DNA of 64,000 nt from Plasmodium malariae. Lineage: Eukaryota > Apicomplexa > Aconoidasida > Haemosporida > Plasmodiidae. Shown here piece after piece: positions 50,101-59,681 of this stretch. Under the pieces are notes generated by a model, which searched no databases, was not told where the DNA came from, and worked only from the letters and a program-made list of their open reading frames with translations. Made by a program: the position numbers and the translations under genes. Positions within the stretch are counted from its first letter, which is position 1, and every line of letters starts with the position of its first letter. The stretch spans positions 1,714,001 through 1,778,000 of the forward strand of contig NC_041784.1 of assembly GCF_900090045.1 (NCBI RefSeq), written 5' to 3'.

Positions 50101-53100
50101 GAAATAATAAAAACGTACTGAGCAAGGAAAACAACAGTAATCGTGTATATTTTCCTTTTAGATATATAACTGTAAGATATTTTTTAATGAAAATACATTT
50201 TTTATATTTAATATATGATAAAATAGGATTTTTAAAAAAAAAAATGAATTTTTGTAAATATTTACATGTCGATTTATTATCCCTAATTAATAGAGGATCG
50301 CAATATATTATTGAATCGTTTCTTTTAAAAATATCTATGAAATATGATTATGTTTTATATTCTCCTTCAAATAAAGATATATTTGATCAAAGGCCTATTT
50401 TACATACACCATTAGTACTACAACCGAAAAGCTCGATTAACTTTTTCCCTTTATTAGTATTTGATTTTCAATCCTTATATCCCTCCATTGTGATTGCTTT
50501 CAATATTTGTTATTCTACATGCATAGGAACATTATCTCTTAAGAAGAAAGCGATGGGAAAATGGGGACAAACAGATAAGGAGAAAAATAGTCCTATGAAA
50601 AACAACAAAAAAAGGGAAAAAATAAATTTATATAGTAATGATAGCCCTATTTTTCTAGGTTCACGCAGACAGATGAATGAAGTAGGTTTTTGTGAATCTA
50701 TTTCCCATGTCTACAATAATAAGGTTAATCTTACTGAAGGCATATCTACTGCTGTTAACTCGTCAAATAATATATATTTGCCAGAGAGAATTATTAATAG
50801 TGAAAATGTGCCTTATAATGATAAGATGAATCATGTGAGGGGTAATTGTAAATCCTTCCAACAAGGAGGTTGCAACTTTTTTAATTGTAACTTGGACAAA
50901 GAATTCAATAATGCAAATAATAAAGCAAGTAACAATAATGCAAATAATAATGCAAGTAACAATAATGCAAATAATAATGCAAGTAACAATAATGCAAATA
51001 ATAATGCAAGTAACAATAATGCAAATAATAATGCAAGTAACAATAATGCAAATAATAATGCAAGTAACAATAATGCAAATAATAATGCAAGTAACAATAA
51101 TGCAAATAATAATGCAAGTAACAATAATGCAAATAATAATGCAAGTAACAATAATACACATAACAGTAATACACATAACAGTAATACACATGACAGTAAT
51201 ACACGTAACAGTAATACACATAACAGTAATACACGTAACAGTAATACACGTAACAGTAATACAAATAAGGATGACGATGCTAGCGATGATGAGACGAGTT
51301 TTGAATTTATTAGACTAGGGGTAAAGAAAAAGGCTCCAAATGTTAGGAAGATAATTAAAAATTTAACAAGTAAGGAAATCATTATAACCAGCAACAACAC
51401 TATGTATGTTAAAAAAAATAAGAGAAAAGGTATTTGTACTCTTTTTCTTGAAGATCTTTTGAAAACAAGAATAATGCTAAAAAGATGTATTAATATATAT
51501 GATAAAACAACTGCGAAAAGATTAATCGAAAGGATGGAGAAATTAAAAATGATATTAAATGTTGCTACAGGTTACATTGGAGCTAATTTTTCAGGTAGAA
51601 TGCCATGTGTTGATATTTCTGAAAGTATTATTAGTATTGGAAAGAATTTTCTTCTCTATATCATTGAGTATATAAAAGAAAATTATAAATTTATTAAAGT
51701 CCTTTATGGAGATACAGACTCTATATTTTTAATAATTGAAACGGATGATATAAATTACACCTTTAAAGTAGCTCGTGATATTTTATATAATGTAAATAGT
51801 ATATTACCACCACCCATGTATTTAAATTTTGAAAAGGTATATTGCCCTTCTCTACTAATGACAAAAAAAAGATACTTTGGTTTTGCTTATAAAAATGAGA
51901 AAGAAGAAAAACCGACTTTAGATTTAAAGGGAGTAGAAAGTATAAGATCAGATCAATGTAATTTGGTAAAGATTGTATTGATACAGATTTATTTTATTTT
52001 TTACTATTTTAAGAATAACTGTTATTTCTCTCATTGCTGTTGTTGCTGTTATTTATGTAGGAACTTTTTCCCTAATTTTATTTGTTCTTGTAAAGAATCC
52101 AATGTTCATAAGACCTATCCTTGTATATTATCAAAAATGTTAGAAGTAGTATTGTGTATGTATAAAAAAATTATATTCCCAATTAATGATATAAACACAT
52201 CAATTAGAACGATAAATTCAAATGAGGAAGATGATAAGGTAACGTTGTACAAGCAGTTTACAGATTTACTAAATTATGAAGAACACAACGTTCTATTAAA
52301 AATGATGCACTTTTTATATAAACAAAAGTATTCTTTCCTGATGTATTTATTTATCAATTTTAATGAATCTATTTTTAAGAAAGAGATAGAAAATATATTA
52401 AAAGAGAATTATGAAAAAATTAGAAATCAGAAAAATGATTGTTGTTTAAAGAACCCACATAATATATTAAAAACTTGTTTATGTATAAAAGAAATAAATG
52501 AGAATATAAAATGTGGAGAAAACAAATGTTTTTGTAATATAAAACAAGCTCTATTTTTTCATCATAATAGATCAAATGATAATAATGTCAAGAGTGTCTT
52601 CACTATGAAAATATTTTACTCTCATTTATTATTAAATATAAAAGAAGTAATACGTAATTTTTTTACTAAAATATATGATAATCAAATTTCTTATGACGAC
52701 TTTATAATATATAAAAAGGTAAAATTAGGTACTTATAAAGGTGAAATGGAGGGTAACAAGAGGAAAGTTCCCTTACCACCTCAGGCAATAGTGGCCAAAA
52801 AGCTTTTAAAAATATACCCGCTTTTATTAATTACTTATAAGGAAAAAATTCCTTTTATAATAACCAAAAAGTTGAAGGGCGATAAAATATATAATTCAGT
52901 TTCACACCCATCTTTTATTAGGGGTATACAGAAAACCTGTTATGGCGATGTTACGAATTTTGACTCCAATTCAGTTGACACGAAGAGTGCAAGAGGAGAA
53001 AAGGAAAAGGAGGATGTACTAAAGGCGACATTCGTTTTAAAATCGGAAGCAACAACTGGTGAAGTGGCAAAAGACGAAGCAGTGGAAGGGAAAGCCTCAA

Positions 53101-53831
53101 ATGTCGTAAAGTACAATGAACATAACTACGATCGAGATGCACATGGCCCGAGGGAAGGCAACAAAATAATTCCCAGAGAATGTTTTTTTAAAAAAAAAAA
53201 AAAATTGAAAGAAATAAATTTTGACTATTATATACAAAATTTAATAATTCCTCCCCTTAAAAGAATGCTGGACTTACTTCCATTTCACTCTGTAAATTTA
53301 GAGGAAATCTTTTATAAAACTAAGAGGAAATATAACTGGAATAAAGCAAATTTAGAAATGTTCCAAAAAAATTTTGAAGGTGGTGAAAAGCAATCTTTAA
53401 AAGATAATGGTTATGTAATGAAGAACAATAATTTAATAATAAATATTCTGAAAGGGAAAAATGGATATCTTAAGGAAAACAAAGGAGCAGAAAAAATTAA
53501 CAATAATAATGAAGAGGAGGAGGAGAAGAAAAAGACGGAGAAGTGGAGAAGTAATAATAATATAATATGTAAAAAAAAAATAAAAATAAAAATTGATGAA
53601 GAGGAGAATTTAAAAATTAGAAAACAAATAATTAACAGTTATGTAGAAATGAGCAAATCTCAAAATATGATGAAACATTTAAATAATATTTGCTTGGTAT
53701 GTGCAAACTCGGAAATGGAAGCTTTGGCTTGCCAATATTCAGTACACTGCAAAGTATATTTTAAAAAAATAATTTTACAAGAAAATATTTCAAGAAATCA
53801 AGATGCTATAAAAAGATTAGAAGGAAAGTAA
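47119..53831 (+). CDS. REV3: DNA polymerase zeta catalytic subunit (REV3-like)
   Basis: Family-B polymerase for translesion synthesis. N-terminal exons: one ending near 47199 (SFTLLTTVIQYYYTSF, matching the start of REV3), 47257-47355 (KKIPHVCIIQILGLSYYGQS), 47514-47559 (FFPFFYVLIPPEEKA) and a huge exon 47743-53831. The initiator ATG and the first donor are not settled. Later landmarks: YGYNEEPEDFLKIYLLYPNT, a degenerate exonuclease-like part, motif A DFQSLYPS (50463-50486), motif B with NFSGRMP (about 51585), motif C YGDTDS (51705-51722), KKRYFGF and LDLKGVES. The last 60 residues hold one Cys cluster (CLVC then C and C), like the Fe-S CysB site that binds accessory subunits. A zinc-finger CysA is not visible. 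Between motifs A and B lies a parasite insertion of about 300 residues with tandem repeats. Acts with Rev7 in the nucleus. Confidence 0.93.
50908..51150 (+). repeat. 27-bp coding repeat (NANNNASNN)
   Basis: About nine nearly perfect copies of a 27-bp unit, aataatgcaagtaacaat plus aatgcaaat, in frame inside the polymerase zeta gene between catalytic motifs A and B. The copies are almost identical at DNA level, which points to recent expansion. Confidence 0.92.
51151..51262 (+). repeat. 15-bp coding repeat (NTHNS/NTRNS)
   Basis: About seven to eight copies of agtaatacacataac-type 15-mers directly after the 27-bp repeat. They encode Ser-Asn-Thr-His/Arg-Asn with an His/Arg/Asp switch in several copies. 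Confidence 0.9.
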
Positions 53832-54549
53832 TTTTTTTTTTTTTTTTTTTTTGAAAATACAAATATTCCAAATTAATTTTGACATATAAAATAAATACAA
53901 ATATGGATACATATAACTGATAGGAAATTATTTGTCTTTTAAAAAGTTAGATAAAAAAGTGGGAAGCTTAACATGTGATTTATGAGAAGTTTCTCATGTT
54001 TGGGATGTGATGGGTTAGACAATTATATCGAGAGTCCGTTAACTATTTTTTATCGTCAGACAAATATATCGAGGATCCGTTAACACTTTTTTATCGTCAG
54101 ACGAATATGCCGAGGGTCGGTTAACAATTTTTTGTAGTCAAACGAATATATCAAGAGTCCGTTAACAATTTTGTATGGTTAGACAAATATATTAAGGGTC
54201 CTATATCAATTTTTTATTATCTATTATATTCTTTTCCTTTTTTACTTTTCCCAGAAACATAAAAAAATTTTCCTTTTGATAAAATTTAAAATAGTCCCTT
54301 TTTTTTTTTTATCGTAACTTTTTGAAATATTATGTGCTCATGGATTACTTCTTCATATAATTAATTTATTTTCGAGTATCACTAGATGTGTCATAAATTT
54401 TTATTCGAAGATGAAATGTGCTTACATATCCATGCATAAAAACATATATATGTATAAGATTTTAAAATGAGTTTTTTTTTTTTTTTTTTTTTTTTAATTT
54501 AGTTAGTTTTACTCTGTAATATGCCACATCTTTATTGTTTTCTAATTCA
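53832..54549. other. Convergent intergenic region with 41-bp repeat
   Basis: About 0.7 kb between the 3-prime ends of polymerase zeta and pyruvate kinase II. Apart from the five-copy 41-bp repeat it contains poly(T) runs and no gene. Confidence 0.7.
54018..54222. repeat. 41-bp degenerate tandem repeat, five copies
   Basis: Five tandem 41-bp units starting gacaaatatatcgaga, with a ccgttaac core and an atttttta..gtca end. Copies 1-4 keep the GTTAAC palindrome; copy 5 is degraded. The substitutions between copies suggest an older repeat. It is GC-richer than its flanks and lies between converging genes. Confidence 0.92.
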
Positions 54550-56691
54550 CTAAGAGTCATTCAAACATGGCTGGCACAAGTAAAGCAAATTAGCTGACTT
54601 GTTAATATTTTTTGTAAAGGTCACAAGGGAATATTCATCGGGAGAATTAACAAAACCCTCTTCTTTTGAGACCTTACATCCGTAGTTGATCAATGATAAG
54701 AAATCATCATTGGATACCTGTTTTGAGTTAAAAAGGTGGGGATATACTCCCCATGTTAGTTGTAATTTCCTAGCTAGGTAAACATTTTCTGTTATAACAA
54801 TGATAGGAGCTTTTGCTCTCATATTACTTAATTTTTGAATTTTTTGAAACTCATTGGAGAATAAAATAATAGATTTCAAGTTTATGTTATTACTTATATC
54901 TCTTATACTATGAAGTAATTTCTCAAAATAGGAATTATCATAAACCAATGTTTTATTTAACTGTTGGACATACTTAGCATTATTAGTGTTATCCATTTTT
55001 TTTTGTGAATATTCATAATAATAATTATCATTTTCTACACCCTTAATTACATTATTTTGTGTCAAAGCAGTTAAAGCAGGATATTTTCCAGTGGCTGTTT
55101 CAGCTGATAACATTACGCAGTCACACCCATCATATAGGGCTGTAGCAATGTCAGAAACCTCTGCTCTCGTTGGGGTTGGGAGAAATCTCATACTTTCCAT
55201 CATTTGTGTTGCTACAATAACAGGTTTGTTATATTTAATTCTACATGAATTTATAATCTTTTTTTGCAATATAGGTAAATTGGACAAATCTGTTTCAATT
55301 CCTAAGTCCCCTCTTGCTATCATTATACCATCAGATAATTTTATAATGCTTTCTATATTTTTTACTGCCGAAGGTTTTTCAATCTTGGAGATAATAAAAA
55401 TTTTGTTTGCATTAATTGAGGCTTCTTCATAATTTTCAATATATTCACCATTTTTCGAATTAGCAGATGTATGATTTTCATTATGTTGTGTAATGTTACT
55501 GTCATGAGTAGTATTCTCATTATCATAATTGGCAAAATCCTTTTCCTCATTTTGATTATGATTTATTTCTAAGTTCTGATTTTTGTATATATTGTATATT
55601 TGTTTATACCTTTGGTAATTTTTTAAGTAATAATTATTGTAGTAATCATTTACTTCTTTTATATAAAAATCATTTTCATCATCATACTGTTTTATCTTTA
55701 AAGTATTTATGTCATAATTAATTCTATCTTTTTTTTTATTTATATAAAAATCACTTTCATAATAATCATTAATAATACTTTTTAAAAAGATTAAATCATA
55801 TTTTGTTTGAACAAAAGAATAACCTAAAAAGTCTACCTCTTCATTTAAACAAAATAAAATATCTTTTATATCTTTTTCATTTAATACTTCGATAGGCATA
55901 ATCATATTTGGAACACAAAAGCCTTTTTTACTATACAATTTCCCACCTGTTATAACTTGTACTTTTATAGAACTATTTTGTTTATTTTGTTCATCATAAC
56001 TGTTTTCAACAACTTTCATATTTAAGTTTCCATCATCTAATAATATCATCTGACCTACTTTTACATTTTTTAGCAAATCAGGATAATTTAATGAAACTCT
56101 ATTTTGATCTCCTAGTTTATCCAACAAATCGAAAGAAAAAGAATCTCCTTCCTTTAATTCAACAAAAGTATTACTGTCCATTGCATTTTTTTCATTTTTT
56201 TCGAATTCTCCTATTCTTATTTTAGGTCCTTGTATATCTCCTAGTATTGCAATAGATGTATCATATTTCTTCTCTAATATTCTAATAGAATTAATTATGT
56301 ACTTTTTAATACTTTTTAGTCCATGAGAAAAATTTAACCTAAATACATCAATACCATTTAAATAAAGTTTTTCTAATTCTTCGAAATTTTCCGTTGCAGG
56401 TCCTATGGTAGCAATTTGCTTGCCTTTTGTAAATGATATTTTGTTTTTCTTAGTCAATAAATTACTATCTCCTTGTCCATTTTTTAAATTTTGTATATCA
56501 CTATGAGCTAATATGTTTTTTTTTTTTTTATCTATATTTTTATTAATGTATACATTATTGAGGAATAATAGTCGTTCCCCCTCCGTATTCTGTATATGCC
56601 ATTTGGTAAAAGCGACCTCTTTTTTGTACTTTATTCCGTTAACAAAACTTGCTATCAATTTAATGAAAAAGTAAAAACCAATTGTTTTCAT
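54550..56691 (-). CDS. PyKII: Pyruvate kinase II, apicoplast-type
   Basis: Single-exon gene of 713 residues converting phosphoenolpyruvate and ADP to pyruvate and ATP (or another NTP). Residues 1-19 form a signal peptide (IGFYFFIKLIASFVNG), followed by about 75 Lys/Asn-rich residues suited to an apicoplast transit peptide. Catalytic landmarks: ATIGPATENFEELEKLY, RLNFSHG, GDIQGPKIRIGEF, LDDGNL, IISKIEKPSAV (catalytic Lys), GIMIARGDLGIE, PVIVATQMMESM, PTRAEVSDIATALYDG and MLSAETATGKYP. An insertion of about 100 residues rich in Asn, Tyr, Asp and His (about DNA 55400-55740) separates FLKSIINDYYE from the catalytic Lys strand. The C-terminal domain is shorter and divergent. Known as the second, plastid pyruvate kinase of Plasmodium, distinct from the glycolytic enzyme. 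Confidence 0.96.
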   Translation of the reverse strand: MKTIGFYFFIKLIASFVNGIKYKKEVAFTKWHIQNTEGERLLFLNNVYINKNIDKKKKNILAHSDIQNLKNGQGDSNLLTKKNKISFTKGKQIATIGPATENFEELEKLYLNGIDVFRLNFSHGLKSIKKYIINSIRILEKKYDTSIAILGDIQGPKIRIGEFEKNEKNAMDSNTFVELKEGDSFSFDLLDKLGDQNRVSLNYPDLLKNVKVGQMILLDDGNLNMKVVENSYDEQNKQNSSIKVQVITGGKLYSKKGFCVPNMIMPIEVLNEKDIKDILFCLNEEVDFLGYSFVQTKYDLIFLKSIINDYYESDFYINKKKDRINYDINTLKIKQYDDENDFYIKEVNDYYNNYYLKNYQRYKQIYNIYKNQNLEINHNQNEEKDFANYDNENTTHDSNITQHNENHTSANSKNGEYIENYEEASINANKIFIISKIEKPSAVKNIESIIKLSDGIMIARGDLGIETDLSNLPILQKKIINSCRIKYNKPVIVATQMMESMRFLPTPTRAEVSDIATALYDGCDCVMLSAETATGKYPALTALTQNNVIKGVENDNYYYEYSQKKMDNTNNAKYVQQLNKTLVYDNSYFEKLLHSIRDISNNINLKSIILFSNEFQKIQKLSNMRAKAPIIVITENVYLARKLQLTWGVYPHLFNSKQVSNDDFLSLINYGCKVSKEEGFVNSPDEYSLVTFTKNINKSANLLYLCQPCLNDS

Positions 56692-58542
56692 TTTATTCTT
56701 TCCCTTTGGTCTGGGGTGTCATACAAAGCGAATAATGGTACAGTACTTTACGAGGAGGAAGTACGTATATGTGTACGTATTTACCTATGTATATGTGTTT
56801 GTAAATTTATCTATGTATATGTAAATTTATAAATGAATATATATATATATATATATGTGGTTAATTTTTTTTTTTTTTTTGTGCCTTATTTAAATCAGAA
56901 AAATCGTGGAATTCACTGCTTTTTCCTTTATTTTTTTTAATTTTCCTTTTTTTTTTTATTTTTTTATACTTCCTATTCGTATTGAATGTTACAACTTATG
57001 AAAAGTTACCTTTCTGGTGATTAGTGCTACTTTGTTATTTTATTAAATTTATTTTCGTTTTTTTTTTTTCGACATTCACTCAGGTCAAAATTGAATATGA
57101 GAATGTTAGATGTTTTTTTTTTTTTTTTTTCCCTAAAGCCCCCCCACTTTCGCGTTTTAAAACTATAATGGTTATAGAACTAAAATTCTTGTATATCACT
57201 TCTAAATCTTAAGGAGCACATGTATATAAATATATATATATATATATATGTATATATGTACATATGTATAAATATATACATATTTACCAAAAAGTTTCGC
57301 TTCCAATTTTTACATTTGTTTTATATTAAGAGTATTCTCTAATCATGCGTTTTCTTTTTCTTTCTCCCTCAAGTTAAAGATAATATATTAAATCATGCGA
57401 CTTCATTTTTCGTAACTCATTAAAGGACACTGAAGATAATGTATTTACCAATGAATTTTTAATCGTTAAAGGGGAATAGCTTTTTTCTGTTTATACGTAA
57501 AAAAAAAAAAAAAAAAAACCTAGTTTATACATATGTGTATTACGCTTAGAAATATAAATGAATTTTTTTTTTGTTTGAGATTACCAAAAAATTTTCAATA
57601 ACAAGGTAACAAGAAGAAAAGTAAAATAAAATATAATAAAATATAATAAAATATAATAAAATATAATAAAATATAATAAAATGTAATAAAATGTAATAAA
57701 ATGTAATAAAATGTAATAAAATATAATAAAATGTAATAAAACATAAAATAAAACATAAAATAAAACATAATAAAACATAATAAAACATAATAAAACATAA
57801 TAAAACACAATAAAACGTAATAAAATATAATAAAGTATAACTTAAAATATTGAAATGCATTACAATAATGTAAATGTAGTGGGGAATATACTTTAAAAAT
57901 TATCGTTCATATGCACATCTTATCTGCTGCTACCCTTTTTTCTTGTGAAAGAAGACATCCCCAAAATGTATAACAAAATTGTGTCACTGATGTTGCCATA
58001 TTTTAAGTTGAATTTTCCTTGGTGTATATACTTTTAAGAGGAATATGATGTTGCACTTTTGTATTATCATAAATTGCCTTAACGCGAAAATAAGAAAATG
58101 TTCATTCATATGTACGTACGAATGAAGACTCTATGTATATTTATCCTCATTTTTGAGGGTGTACCTTTTTTTTCTTTTTTTTTTTTTTTCTGCAAAATTT
58201 TTGTTCATTGCACGTTTTAGGGGAATGTACAAAAATTTTGAAATTCTTTATATGGAACAACGCAATTCCATGTGCAATAAAAAAGAAATAAAAAAAAAGG
58301 CAAAACAATTTTATCATTTCCATTTTTATTAACTTATTTTCCATCTGTGTTTGTGCGAAATAAATATTTAAACAAAATAGTGAACATCTAAACAAATTTA
58401 AAAAAAAAAAGGAAAAAAGGAAAAATAAAAAAAACTTCATGAAATACAGGTGCATGCATAAATAGTATGTCTTTCTTTTTTTTTCTTTTTTTTTTTTTCT
58501 CTCTTACTACACACCAACTCCCTATCATCACATTGATCTACA
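56692..58542. other. Divergent promoter region with 10-bp repeat array
   Basis: About 1.85 kb between the starts of pyruvate kinase II and the MCM-like gene. It contains (TA)n runs near 56838 and 57225, a long 10-bp repeat array at 57624-57840 and poly(T) runs. No gene supported. Confidence 0.65.
57624..57840. repeat. 10-bp tandem repeat array
   Basis: About 21 copies of aaaatataat with blocks of atgta and acata variants, some units shortened or lengthened. Variant units are clustered rather than mixed, which indicates local duplication of sub-blocks. Minus-strand frames are open but only give Phe/Tyr/Ile/Leu periodicity. Confidence 0.92.
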
Positions 58543-59650
58543 ATGTTTTTTAACAAATATAGAAAGAAATTTAAAAACACCAAAAGACGATATTGTGGTG
58601 TACCCGAAATTAGTAGGAAAGAAGGGAACAATTCCTTCCTTCCTATTTTAGGCAGTGATTCATTAAAAGAACTTATATTAAGGGATTATTTTAAAATAAT
58701 TTTAGAAAGCGTTTATGATAACTTTCAGAAAAACAACTACTTCTTTGAAGTCTTCATATATGTGGACATAATAAAATTGTGAATCTTTTATGAATAAATA
58801 ATATATAAGAATAATAATAATAAAGATAAATAACTCTTATTATTACAATAATAATAACGTTAACGATGTTTCTATATAGATATATAACTAGTATGCGTAT
58901 TTTATTTTGTTCTTTCATTTTTATATTCTTTCCCTTTTTAAATATAGAGTCGATTCCATTAGCTGTTTGGGATACTATTTGACCAAAAATTTCGTTGCAT
59001 TTGCAAACTCTTTTAACGAAATATCATATAGTTTGTTGTCTGAGTTTCTGCAAAGTTTTAAGGTAATATAGGTGATATATTACATGCGTTCCCACATATA
59101 TGAATATATATATATATATATACATAGATGCATATATATGCATGTTTCCCAAAACGATGTTTTAATATTGGCAGAATGAAAGACCTAATAGTGATATGAT
59201 AGAATACCTCAACGTTCTAATTAAGAGTAAATTTTTTACTATAACCCTTATTCCAACTAATACTCCAGTAAAAGTACTTATTTAAACATATTAGAAAAAA
59301 GAAAATAATGAAAGTTATAAAATATTGTATACTCACTCATATGGGCATCCATAAACTTATTTTTTTTTTTTAAATGTAATATAGGTAGATTGTATTTTAA
59401 ATCTAGCGAAATCATATAAATTGGAAAATAACTTCTATAATGTAATAGAATTAATTAATGCTATATTAATTTGCCAGGATAAAAGAAGTTTTTTGTATAA
59501 ATCTATTTATATGAGAATATGCGAATGTTCAAACAAGTACTTGCCTCATCAAAATGTAATCGTGAAAATGAACAAACTCGGAGATATAATTGAGTAAGCA
59601 CCTGTTCGAATACATCAGTTATGAAAATGAGAGACTAGATAAAATATATA

Positions 59651-59681
<31 letters not shown>

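Noticed and set aside
57546..57860. Hydrophobic minus-strand frames, membrane-protein-like
   Set aside because: Three overlapping frames are all open because of the 10-bp repeat; not a gene.
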